A stretch of DNA of 64,000 nucleotides from positions 248,001 to 312,000 of the forward strand of contig JALMLS010000062.1 in assembly GCA_038496445.1 (NCBI GenBank), in the 5' to 3' direction. Shown piece by piece: positions 12,201 to 23,562 of the stretch. Below the pieces are notes generated by a model, which was given only the letters and a program-made list of their open reading frames with translations, was not told the DNA's origin and did no database searches. How positions within the stretch are numbered: position 1 is the stretch's first letter; the number at the start of each line of letters is the position of its first letter. Made by a program: the position numbers and the translations under genes. The DNA is from Trichosphaerium sp. ATCC 40318. Lineage: Eukaryota > Discosea > Flabellinia > Trichosidae.

Positions 12201-15200
12201 AGGTTTCCTCACAAATACGACAAACCATTTGCTCATCCTATTTTAAAAAAGGTTGGTTATCGGACACAAAAAATTGAAAATAACAATAAGAAATAAACAT
12301 ACTGTGTCTTCAAGGCAATCACTAGAGTCTGTGGATAAATATATCTTATCTAGGCTTCCTTGTCTCTGTGTAAACATAGTTAGCATAACTGTGAACCCAT
12401 TAAACAACATACGCTAAGAGATTGACCACTACTCTCAATAATCTTGGGTACATCTGTGGACTGGCGTATTGCGCTGATAAAATCCATTGAACCAGACTTA
12501 TGCATTTCAACGGCATCCTCATGAGGAATAGGAGGAGTAGAGTAAGAACGCTCTTTAACAGTTGATGGGAAAGCGCTCCAGCTCAAACTTAAACAACAAA
12601 CCGTGAGTTCAAAGCAAAAAGCGAGAGGTAGGTGTCTTCCTTAGTTATTCCCAAAAATTATTTCACCGAACCAAAAACCTTTCTGAACATACCTCTTCTC
12701 TTCTGGATTGGTGAAAATCAACTCCTTCGTACTCGTCCTTCGTAATTTACCCTTAGGATTCTAGTGACATTAAGTAAGTTCAACAAATTGTACAAACCAT
12801 AAACACCATCTCCCGCCAGTGTATGAGCACGTGGAACGATTATTGGAGTTTTCATGGTTCAAGAAAAAAAAATCCAAAAAATGAATTCGTCTTTTATAAA
12901 TGACGTACCCCACCGCTACCAGTTTCCGTGTAATTAGTTAATCGTGCCAATTTACCGAAAATAAACAAAACGCGAATTGCTTTATCTCTTGTGACTTCAT
13001 CACAGAATTTTAACAAATCGAGAATTGCTTTGACAGTTTCATCGCAGAATTTTGAGTTGACAGCCTTAGTTATTCTTATAGACTGTATAATAGCCTCCAA
13101 GTTCTCTGCCATTTCAATATACTCACTCTTTTGCTACGATAAAATTTAAGGATAATTAAGTTGGGAGAGTGAAGTACCTTTGGATTTGGTGATATTGAGG
13201 TTGGCGAACTATTGCAAAGGTTATTTTCGCGTCACAGCCTGTAGATACGTACGTTGAGTTATGAAGCATTTTTGGTTCATAATCATTCGCAAGGTTCTGT
13301 AATTCCATATCCACCTCAACCTTAGCAAGTGCAAGCCTATTGTTTAAAGTAAACTTCTTTTCTTTTCCAAAATAATAAACTCACAATTTCTTCTTCTGTA
13401 TTGTGTCCAGCTCACCAAACTCTGAACCAAGTTTTGTGTCAATAGATCGCGTACGCATACGTTTTCTACGAGCAACTGGAGATACAGGTTCAAGAGTACT
13501 ACGGAACGGTCTCTTGGGATGTGAAGGCGGAGCGCCTATTGAAAAAGAAAGGCGTTTATTGCCTCCTTTATTCTTCTTCTTTTTTCTTGGAGGCATTCTC
13601 TTAGGCCTATTATTAAATAATTTAGTAAGTACCTCCAAGCGACGATCTAGTAAAGTAAAAGCAAAATGACATTTAAAATGTCATTTCTTCACTGAAAGCA
13701 GAAAGTGACATGTTCAACGTACTCTGAAGCTTTTGGTGGACGTTTAAGTCTTTTTGCGTGCATGTAAAGTACTTTAAGCCATCGTACAAAATTTTCTTCA
13801 TCCTCAGCGCATATAAAAAATGGAGGGAGTCTTTGATTAAAGAGTAAGCCAAAACAAACGAATAATTTTTCAGAAAAAAATACCCTGGTTCATAAGATCG
13901 TATAGTAAAACAGTATGCTCTATCCTTCTCTGGTGCAGAACGTACTGATGTATTTTTTAATGATATAATACCTTTTGGCCTCGATGTAAGCTACAAAATG
14001 TCAAACGTCATTTGACATTTCATGTAAAATTATCAAATCCTGAAAAAACAAGGAAAAATGTAAAAAAAATCCACTGCCGCGTACATCTCCGTTAGAAAAG
14101 TAAAAAAGAGAGTCTCCAACGAGCATAAACCAACGCCGCTTCCAATTCTTTATTATATGACCTACCAAGTAAGTTAATACCGGAGTGAAAATTCCAAAAA
14201 GGAAGAACCAAAAAAGATTTATCATCATTTTCTTTTTCTCCTCACCTTCTTTCACCAACCATCCTTCTTTTATGGGATTCGATAAACTCTGGTATTTAGG
14301 CTATTACAATTAATAAATACAAGCTTATACGGCCAAAAACAAGAAAGCAATAAAATATCCATCAAAAAAGATCTCCCTCGAGCGGAACGCACGTTGTTTT
14401 TACTATGTAACCAAGCTAATACAAGCTCAAAGTCTCCTTTACATATTTGAACCAAAACACTGTTCAAATACTTTTGTAATAACGCCTTGAATAAAATGTT
14501 AAAAAAATATCCGTAAACAACATATAAAGACGACAGTGAGCGTACTAAGAACGAAAAGAAATTTGATAGTAAAGTTACTGGGTTCAAAATAAAAAAACTG
14601 TACAACTGACATAAGAAATTTACAAGACGTGTAAATACTACTACCGTGATATATCGAACGTTAAAAGGACAAAAGCGAAACAATAAAAAAAATTAGCGAA
14701 TTCGATAAAACCAAAACAGAGTGTTTGGGCGTATGTAAATTCTGGGTTTGACAGTGTGTTGGGTGGTGTTGGTGTAAGAAAAACGTACTTTTCGTTCAGC
14801 AAGGAGAGCTGGGTCAGTGCCAGATTTCCACCAGCGTTTAATAAGGTACGGCGTTCCTCTATACGTCGTGCCTTTTGCCCGAAGCTTTTAATCCAATTTA
14901 GCTTGTGGAAATACATTTTGGGGTTGAGCGCTTCGATAAACAAACGAAGCATTTTAACGAACTTGAGTCACGTACTTTAGCGTCCAGCCCAATGAATTGG
15001 TTGAATCGTCTATGAATGGTTCTATGAGTTCCACCATGGCTTACACGTATCGTATATGTCTATAATAACGATCAATACTCAGAAAGCGTCTATTAGCGTG
15101 TAGTTTTACCGCAAAAGGCTCGTAATTGCTTCCCAGCCTAATATCAGTGCCTACAACCTTCAACTGCGTTACTCTATGTTTGCTTGAACGGCGTTCAGTT

Positions 15201-15214
15201 CTAGGTTTCTCCAT
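9212..15214 (-). CDS. PX-PH-zinc-motif AGC protein kinase (IREH/Rim15/MAST class)
   Basis: One multi-exon minus-strand gene. The chosen ATG (complement of 15212-15214) starts an apparent PX domain: [27 protein letters not shown], then [11 protein letters not shown] and KYLNSVL. A PH domain follows (about 14270-13740: [34 protein letters not shown]). Next come helical and charged regions with a nuclear-type basic patch near 13550. Then comes a C2HC-like zinc motif ([18 protein letters not shown], about 12220) like that of plant IREH kinases. The kinase domain has the Gly loop ISRGAFG (about 11310), AIKVLRK, THRDL and KPDNILI (about 10700), TDFGLSK (about 10575), an inserted activation segment, and [14 protein letters not shown] (about 10180). 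The AGC tail contains [15 protein letters not shown], resembling the IREH/Rim15 tail. It probably phosphorylates Ser/Thr and is recruited to phosphoinositide membranes. The C-terminal exon border (about 9212-9345) is uncertain, and introns near 14300-14790 are long for this genome. Confidence 0.82.
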
Positions 15215-16387
15215 TGTTACTACCACAATAACGCCATCCAATATGTGGTGTGTACGCGTGTTATTAACGTTAAAGAGAGCACTTTGACTTTTTTTGCTAT
15301 TTCGCCAAAACCACAATTGATTGCGATCGCAATAATTGTCCTATTTGTAAAAACAAGGCCTACTTACTGTTACTAATTAAACTGTATGCCCAAAGAACAA
15401 CGCAAAAGCCTTGTTTACGATTTTGGCAAGCCACAAAAGTTTTTGAGAAAAGAGTAATATGAGTTAATTAATATGATAAGTCGCCGTTACGACAGTTTGG
15501 CGGTAAGAAAAACTTATTAGTTTTTGATAGCAATTAAACTGCCAAAACTTTCGGCAAACGCGTTTTTCTTGTCTATTGAGCAGCCATACGTTGCTAAAAA
15601 CGTCCGAACGAATTAGGCATGCTCGTATGTTTTATAACCCTACCACATAGCTGCTACTCAGCATAACCACGCCGTTTTAGTACTAACAGACGCCAAAGCG
15701 CTTTGTTAACTGTAACCAACAAAACAATGACGAGCCAGAGTTACTAGACGCTTTATTGTATCAAAATAGCCTCTACTACCGCGAGTACAATTTTTTCTCA
15801 ATTTGTACGTGTATTGCCTATTTTTACAAAAAGAGCGTAAAACAGCAACACAATATCACCAGTCTATGAGAAAGAGTGTAGTGATACGTAGTGGCCCTCT
15901 TAAACGCAAAGTTAGGCTAACAATCTGTTTTAATTGCTAGTACTGTTTCAAAAGCTGTGTACACGCGTGTATGGTATACATTGACAACGACAAACAGACA
16001 GATGCCACCCTCTGCCCTCAGTGATGATAAAAGTTTAAGAGCTTGTAAATGCCGTAAATTGTACTTCACCACACTATTGTTTTGTACTTTAGCCCTTGCG
16101 TGTTTTGGGCATTTTAAACTTATCATCACGTGTTTTTAATGTTGACTTATTTGCCGGAAAAATATTTTGGTTGTCGACGCTTCTTTTCTATGAGTTAGTG
16201 TCCACCGAGTCGAAGTTCCTGATTATTTATTCGGAAGTTCTAGTTGAGTTTGAGCAAATGGATCAGTAGTTACACAGCAGCGCTGAGGACTGTTAAAGCA
16301 GAGCTCTTGGGCTCTGACAAATTGTTTAAATAAAATAACCCAAAAAAAGTCAATGCAGGCGTGTTCGCGTTCAAACAGTTTCCCCGC
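15215..16387. other. Intergenic region between divergent genes
   Basis: About 1.2 kb separating the kinase gene (minus) from the membrane-receptor gene (plus). No coding frame of note was seen. CACGTG lies at 16127. It should hold both promoters. Confidence 0.6.
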
Positions 16388-18384
16388 ATGTACACCCATT
16401 ATACAGTAGCTTGCGCATTATTGCTTTTTAGTCTAATATCAATATCAACATGCGAAATTGTGTTTCAAAGTTACAACAGAAGCATATCTGCACCTTCTCT
16501 TGAGTTTCAAGGTATTATTAGCTCACGTGACAAATATCAAGCCTTTTGAATTTTGACACGCTGCCAAACGTATGTCGTTCGTATAAACTTGGTTAGGTAA
16601 TACATATAAATTCATGGCGCTGTCGGGCAAGTTAGCTAGCAGGGGCGAAATGGTTGCAGGTTGCTGTTCTTTAATTTCGAAAAAAATCTAACCTTAGTAA
16701 GGTGATATTGTTTTCATTGAAGGCGCTGATCTAGGCCCTGTGAACGAAGTAGAAGAACGTATCATATCCGTTATTGAGGATGGAGCTAAAGGCATTATTG
16801 TAGTGCTATATGGTGATGGTTGCTTTATGTATTGGCTATCTCATAGTAAGTCAATAAGGTTGTTAGAGAAACTTACTACTTTGCAGCAAATACAGAAAAG
16901 TTTACGGTTCCTATAGTTGAAGTAGACAGCGATGTGATATCCTTAGAAAATCTACAGAGTATGGCTCAGTCGAACGTTACGCTGGAATTTGGTATAAATG
17001 CTTAACAATTGTTGTAATTCTAACGGTTCTTTTTTTTCAGAGAGAAACCAATGCAAAGAGTTTTTTGAATCTGTGGGGTATACAGTATCTCAAGCAATTC
17101 TTCTTACACTTGTTGTTATGGCAAGTATATTTTGCACATACAAGTAAGATATCACGAGATGTTTGATGGCTATTTTTTCGCTACCAGAACACGTGTTTGC
17201 ATTGACATATTTTTTCTTTTAGACTATGCAGGTTGGTTTGTGGGAAGTTTAAAACAAGAGCGATAACAGTACCTCGTTTATGTACATTTATCGAAATTAT
17301 TGCAAACGTAAGTACGTAGTTTGAAACACTACTTCCTCTATATACTTAACCATTGATTTTGTTAGCTCACATTGTCTTTGTAATCGATTTAAACTGTGGT
17401 AGAAATCTTATGCCGCATCATCTAGTGTATTGCTTCTATATTGGTACAAAGAAGGGATGGCTTTATTTTATGCTTATATTTGATAGTACCTATTCCATTA
17501 CATACTATAACTAACATGCTCATTGTGTTATATTGGCATGAAACTCTTCATAACAAAAAGATAAAGGTTACTTATTTTCTTGATACAATGAGGGTACGTT
17601 TCTTCAAATGGTTCATAAATAATTCTTATCATTCATAGATCCCATGTTATATTTTTTCTGGCATTGTGTTTTGTATAGCTGTCTTTACAGCGGTAGCATT
17701 TCTTACAAATCTGCCATCACGTGAGTACAAACTATTCTGATTATATTCACTTATAACATTGAAATAATTCGTAGTTATTATCGGTCTCCTCGCTTGGGCT
17801 GCTGTGATTGTAATTGACATTGTCATTCTCATTATGCAATCCATCGTTCTTTGTAAGGTACAACAGTTGCTTGAAAGGCTGTTGACAGAACGCCTTTTTG
17901 GCAAGCTGAAGCTAGACCTCCTCATTGGCGTTCTTTGCTAACGATGATGTTGGATAGATATACAAGAAGGTTAAACAATTCAAATCCTCAGATGCGAAGT
18001 ACTGGAAGGCTAGGGTACCAAATCAATCAAAGATAGAAAGTTGGTTAAATGCTTTTTTCATAGATACGAATACGGATTTTGATTAATACCTCATTGTTAT
18101 TTCTTGTTACTGTGTTTTCAATTTTACAAATCCCTGTGCAAATATGGAGTGGTGTTGCTATTCAAAACTGGACAATATACATAATGCTTGCATTGCACGT
18201 TGTCTTATCATGTGTCCAGGTATTTTTTGTTAACTTTGTCTTTTTTTGTCATGTTTGGATATTGTACTAACGTACGGTCTGTTAGGTTTATTTCTTCCAA
18301 CCCATTGTAAAAAAGAACAAAAATACGACATCCACAGGAGTAGCAGGACAAAATAACATTGGCATTAGAACACTAGTAGAATGA
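16388..18384 (+). CDS. Multi-pass membrane protein with PA-like ectodomain
   Basis: The ATG at 16388 starts a signal peptide (ACALLLFSLISISTCEI). An extracellular part reads GPVNEVEERIISVIEDGAKG, IIVVLY and FTVPIVEVDSDVISLENL. That is the pattern of a protease-associated (PA) domain: a GA-hydrophobic strand, then the VPIVEV strand. After CKEFFESVGYTVSQ come about seven hydrophobic segments in small exons: ILLTLVVMASIFCTY, CTFIEIIAN, SVLLLYWY, TNMLIVLYWHETL, SGIVFCIAVFTAVAFL, IIGLLAWAAVIVIDIVIL and TSLLFLVTVFSILQI plus MLALHVVLSCVQVYFF. The product ends with a short polar tail at TGA 18382-18384. The layout is receptor-like, a 7TM protein with a ligand-binding ectodomain. I cannot assign a GPCR family, and signalling is inference. 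Intron borders around 17380-17470 are uncertain. CACGTG occurs in introns at 16524, 17190 and 17718. Confidence 0.6.
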
Positions 18385-18696
18385 AACAAGTTTACTTTGA
18401 CAACCAGAGAATTTTTTTCTTGTATACAACAGTAAGTTTGATTGACTTAGTTTATAGTTCACTAGAATCTGAAGGCTCGGTTGTTAGTCGTTTCACCGGA
18501 TCAGGTGTCTGTGGATTTTTGTCTTCATCATATTCGTGTGTTATTTCAACCGCCTTATTTATATCATATAAATCTATCCATGCTCTTCTTCGTAAAAATG
18601 TTTTTTTTCAGATGCGGAAATTTCGCATTTTTGGATTGTTTTTGTTTTAAAATAGGCAAGCGCTCCCAATACGTCACTTCGTCATCCATTTTTGCT
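18385..18696. other. Intergenic region, no gene recognised
   Basis: Short space between two plus-strand membrane-protein genes. An open frame crosses it in frame with the next gene (from 18481), but the Met at 18697 gives the better signal peptide. Confidence 0.5.
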
Positions 18697-21281
18697 ATGA
18701 CGGCCATTTATACAGCCATTACAGCAGCTGTGGTACTTTGCAATGTAATTTGTACGGCTAGCGCTTGTTTTTTTTTAATTCGTTGTACTAACGCGTCAGT
18801 CTCTATGGCAATGTTTGCAAACCCGCAATTCAATACGTTTCTAGATGTTAGCGAAATTAAACCAGAGTTTAGCGCTTTTCCTGATGCTGATGTAGCATTT
18901 GGCGTCTCAAGCGCTGGACCATCATATTTCTACGCTGCTCAAGGTAATTAACGCTTCATTTACTTGTTTGACTGTTCAAAAGGTGCAAACCAATTGTCAC
19001 TAGATGTGGCTACACCCACAAGTACGTAAAGGCATTCTAACAACAGCTAATGGTAAAATTTCTTGAGCTTTTTTTTGAACCCGTTTTGGAAAGTGGTAGA
19101 AAACGGAATTTCGTTCCTTCTTTGTTGGCAGAGAAAAACAATTTGTATTTTTAACTTACCGATGTTAATAGGCTTCTTTAATGGCGAGAACATCAGTACT
19201 GGAGTGAATTTTGATGATCATACTGGCCCTGTCATTGTGTACGGTGACCAGACAGCAGCATTCGTTTATGTAAATGCAGCTGGAATGCTGTCATACAGAA
19301 TCATAAGCTATTTGGTGCGGACCTCTTTTGCTTCCTCTCCTCGTACCCTTCCTTTGTTTTTTCTCATTTTTCTGATACTAGGGAGGTGTCTTGAACTCAG
19401 GAACAGAGACTGAGTTGATGGATAGTACTATTAATGCTGATTTAAGCTACTATGTTTCTTTTGATAAGTCAGTATTTGAAAGTGAGCGAGTGACTTAATT
19501 TTTTTTTGGTACTAAGTTTAAACAGCATCTGGTGATGAAAGGTTTCTTGTTTTTGGGGTATTCTCCAATTCAAGTGATCCATACTACTTTTTAATTTCTA
19601 ATGACAATCCACCTACTACCCATACATTTAATAGACGTACGTATGATTTATTTGTTGTTTACTAAGTTTTTGTGTTAACTTTTTTGTTTCGAAGTTCATA
19701 TTCCTTTATTTTATGAGCTAGATGTCATTCATATGAATGTTCCAGGCTGTTTTGTAAAGCCTATTATAGCTTACCAAGCAATCTATCATACGATAGTATA
19801 CCAGATAGTAGCAGCCACGCTTGGATCCATTTCAGTAAGAAATACGCTTTTTACTTGTTTTTATACAAAACAGTTCTAATTACAATACTTTAGGAGTTCC
19901 AAATGTTTTACAACGCACAAACAATAGATGGTTATGCACATGGTGGTAGCGTTTCTGTTGCATCAATTGATGATACTCTATTTGCTATTGAAGTCAATGG
20001 CACACAATTAAATATAATCACAACACTAGTAGACTGCTCTGACTTTTCTACTCCCTTTCAGTCATCCTCCTTAAACACAGTTGATATACCTACTATATTA
20101 CCCTACGTAGCTTCTATTCTAGTATTAGAAACGGCTATTAATGTAAATTTATTAATTGTGTACGTGGAGACAGGATCAAGAGTTACAATCCAAGCTTACA
20201 ATGTATGTCTGTATTTCCTAAGGTTGATTTCTTTATAACTTAACAATTATAGCATACCACAGAAGAGCTCCTTGCACCAAAATATACAAGTAATACATTA
20301 AGCACAACGAGAATAATTAAATTAAGCGCTACATTTGATACAGCAGAGTGTGTGGTGACAGTACGCATTCTTATTTTGTTCTAACTTTTTTTTTTCTCTA
20401 CTTTTCGTAACTAATATCAAAAGGTTCTCGCCTTTTTTAATGATGATACAACAAACATCATCTTTTATAATGAATCACTTGGTATCTTCTATTGTTCAAT
20501 TCCAGCAACTACAGAACCACCAACTGCAATTGAGCCTACAGCACCACCAGTAGCAACACCCACATCGCCACCTGTGGCATCACCTACAACGCCACCTGTG
20601 GCAACACCCACTTCGCCAGCTGTGACATCACCACCAGTAGCTATACCAATATCACCAACTTCCCTAGCTCCTATAGCAACACCAGTAGCTATGCCAACAT
20701 CACCTATAGTACAGCCAGTAACTACACCAACATTAGCGCCAACTACAGTGCCACCAGCGACATCACAAACACCAGGAACTCCATCAACAAGAGCAATTTT
20801 CACGATTATCATAGATCAAGGTATTCCATCAGAAATACCTTCCAATCAGACATTTGATGACTTAGAAGTCATATTTATAAATGACATAATACCTATCCCA
20901 ATCACAACTTGTCCAAACATATCTCAGATTAATGTGTCTATCAAAAACAAACAAGTTTTTGACGCTATCCTCGAACAAGGTAATTTCACATTGTTCAATC
21001 TTTCTGTACAATGTTTCATCTTTGATACTGTTCAAATAACAGTGACGACACCAGGTAATGAACAATGTACTACAGATACATTAAAACAACTTGATTCTAT
21101 TGTTGTATTAATATCTTCATGTGACGTAAATGATCAAAATGGAAAAAGTCAAATGACCTTAACTTACTCTGTAATTGCTGTATGTGTTGTTATAGTAGGG
21201 TCTATAATAATAGCAATATCAATTACTTTGTACCTTCGAGCAAAAAGATCTCGAGAAATAACTGCTAATGCTGTATTCTAA
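18697..21281 (+). CDS. Type I single-pass surface protein with Pro/Thr-rich stalk
   Basis: The ATG at 18697 was chosen because it opens directly into a hydrophobic leader (TAITAAVVLCNVICTASACF). About eight exons follow, encoding an extracellular region of beta-rich, low-cysteine sequence with several N-x-S/T sites. A stalk at about 20520-20790 is rich in PVATPTSP, PPVA and PTLAP repeats, mucin-like and probably O-glycosylated. After it comes a globular part with four or five cysteines. One transmembrane helix (VIAVCVVIVGSIIIAISITLYL) and a short basic cytosolic tail (RAKRSREITANAVF) finish the protein at TAA 21279-21281. No known domain was recognised. Its position next to another membrane-receptor-like gene on the same strand may be coincidence. 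Confidence 0.65.
20524..20790 (+). repeat. Degenerate Pro/Thr/Ala-encoding repeat (mucin-like stalk)
   Basis: Tandem imperfect units of about 15 to 30 bases built on CCACCTGTGGCAACACCCAC and CCACCAGTAGC encode PPVATPTSP-type repeats in the gene above. The units are close enough to suggest expansion by slippage or unequal exchange. Confidence 0.75.
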
Positions 21282-22412
21282 GAGAGTTCCAAATAAAAAC
21301 AGAGTTTGTCAGGAGTAATAAAAAAGATGCTTTCAGAATTGTTTTTGAACCCACTCATGTTTAAACGCTTGTTCAAATAACAGACTTACTATGTGGCACC
21401 TGGAATTTTCTACATTACAAAATGATCAGCAGTCGGTAGAAACAAGGTGAATGGAATCAGCCTGACACAACGTGATTGGTTGAAACTAAACTGTATCATT
21501 TTTTAGGATTCCTTACTACTTTGCTCGGTCTGTAAACAACATATGGCGCTACATAAATGCTATAGGAATCGTTGCTCTACGAAAGCAATAGAATGCATAG
21601 TGTAGTTCACTGTTCAATGGATTAGAAATGGTAAAACATGTATGTAAGAGCGCACTAGCCTCGCTACAAGTGATCTAGTGCTTGGATAAATAAAGTGTGC
21701 GTCAAAGCTTTAAAACAAAAAGTGATTTGATGGCCGTTCGAAACACCGAAAACTAGCGGACGTATATCACGTGCGACAGTTTACCACCGAATTGTTTATA
21801 TACCCTTTTCCCAGTTAGTAAAATCTGTTTTTGGCTATCGTAGTCGTTTCAAGCACCCTTTAACACTGTTCGTGTAAGATTTCGTGGTTTTACGTTTCTG
21901 CCGATGCCAGAGAAACAAACGTTTCGCTTGAAGAGCCTATCACGTGGAAGTAACAGATAGGGTTCAATTATCTACACATCGTCTCATGAAGTTGCCAACG
22001 GCAGAGGCGCTGGTAGTTCGTTTATTCATGTTCCGTAAAGGAACAATGATTTCAATGGATTACAAAAACCATTTTATCTAGAAGTTCCTATCTTTTTCCG
22101 CGGTTTTGCAGTCCAGCTGTAAAGACCACGTTAATGTTATCATAACATGAAAGATTAAAGCGGGAACAGGCAATACGCGAACCGACGCAAAATCAGAGAT
22201 CTTTAAACAAACACAAAACAATCAGTGAATCAAAATTACAACGTTCTTCCCAACTCACTTTTTTGGAAAAGACTTTTACTCTGGCATCGCCAGCAAACAG
22301 AATCAGCTGTTGATATCTGATGACAGAACGCAATGAAGCTCCTGGGCGCAAAGATACCGCCAAAAAACCCTGGAAAAAAAGTCGGGGCACAAATTAACAA
22401 CATAATACAACA
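21282..22412. other. Intergenic region, no gene recognised
   Basis: About 1.1 kb with short frames only. CACGTG lies at 21768 and 21941. A minus-strand frame of about 65 codons at 22193-22436 has no recognisable motif. It holds the promoter of the next gene. Confidence 0.55.
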
Positions 22413-23319
22413 ATGTTTCCTGGACACACACCTCAAGCTTTTGGTAGTAACCCTGCTAGCGATATGTTCGGTTCACCTTTTGGAGGACAGCAATCAAACC
22501 AAAACCCAGGACAAGCACCTCAAGGAGGTAGTGATATGTTCGGTTCACCTTTTGGAGGACAGCAATCAAACCAGAACCCTGGGCAAGGCTTTGGCGGTGA
22601 TATGTTTGGTTCTTCACCTTTCGGCGGGCAGCAACCTAACCAGAACCCAGGGCAAACACCTCAAGGTTCAGGTAACCTTGCTGGCGGTAACAATCTTGGT
22701 TCTTTCTCGTTTGGAGCCCAACAACCAAACGCACAAGGAAAATCTGGATTCTCCTTCTCGTCAAACATTGCTGGGATGAATATCAAAATGACTGGCTCAG
22801 GTGAGCACAAACCGCGTCCACAAGACATGCGTACTTGTCCAAACTGCGATGGCAAAGATAGTGCCAATTGCCCAACATGCCAAGGCAAGGGTAAAACAGA
22901 CCTAACTAAAACCTGTCCACGTTGCTTCGGCAAAGGTATGTACTTTTATGTGACAGACAAACTGTGCAGTACTAAAATTTAAACTACAGGTGGTATCAGT
23001 AGTGACGGCCCAGTGTATCGCAGTGACCCTAAGTTCTTACGTAAAGTTGTTTGAAATCACGTGGTTTGCTTATTGTTTGCAGGTATTTGTGACCTTTGCC
23101 ATGGCAAGTGCTATATAAGTTGTCATTGGCGCCATATGACCTGCAGACGTTGTGGTGGAAGGGGAGGAATGGGCAAATACGGGCCATGTGATAATATGCC
23201 GCACGATCCCAAGTTTGAGAGATTCTGCAAGAAATGTGGTGGACTTGGTAAGTACATCAAGATTGTTTAAACGGTTGTGTTGCTAACAAATACTTGTAGG
23301 CTATCATATGGATTTCTAA
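22413..23319 (+). CDS. Gly/Gln/Asn-rich protein with DnaJ-type CxxCxGxG zinc-finger repeats
   Basis: The first exon (about 170 residues from ATG 22413) has near-identical units of about 25 residues built on DMFGSPFGGQQSNQNPGQ, a low-complexity, probably disordered region. It is followed by a DnaJ-like cysteine-rich region: CPNCDGKDSANC, CPTCQGKGK and CPRCFGKG, then after two introns CDLCHGKC, CRRCGGRGG and CKKCGGLG. The product ends at TAA 23317-23319 after a 38-base intron. CxxCxGxG motifs are the zinc-binding signature of type I J-proteins, but no J domain is present. This is therefore not a normal DnaJ; similar J-less zinc-finger proteins act as chaperone or thiol-redox factors, and that role is inferred only. 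The intron holding CACGTG (23058) is well defined on both sides. Confidence 0.75.
22450..22665 (+). repeat. In-gene tandem repeat, units of about 75-78 bases
   Basis: Three successive copies of a block beginning GATATGTTCGGTTCACCTTT encode DMFGSPFGGQQSNQNPGQ-like units. The first two copies are almost identical at the DNA level, indicating recent tandem duplication within the exon. Confidence 0.85.
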
Positions 23320-23562
23320 CCTATAACAGTAGATTTTACTACCATCAATGAGAGTTAAAATAAATAGATTCGGTCTTAATAGTGCTTCTTCTTGTTGAAA
23401 AACTATCGCTACTTTGCCTGATAACAATTAGAGTGAATTTGACAAACGTTACATTAATCGTTATTTATTTACATTACATAGGTCTTTTAAAATACTGTGG
23501 TATGTACAAGGGTAGTATTATTGGGAAGTGGTGGTTTTTTTTTCAGTAGAGTTATTAATGTC

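Noticed and set aside
14270-14683. Minus-strand frame of 137 codons as a separate membrane protein gene
   Set aside because: Part of it ([18 protein letters not shown]) is the end of the PX domain of the kinase gene; the hydrophobic remainder is T-rich intron sequence.
20489-20812. Minus-strand Gly/Val-rich frame of 107 codons
   Set aside because: It is the antisense of the Pro/Thr-rich stalk repeat, and its composition follows from that repeat.
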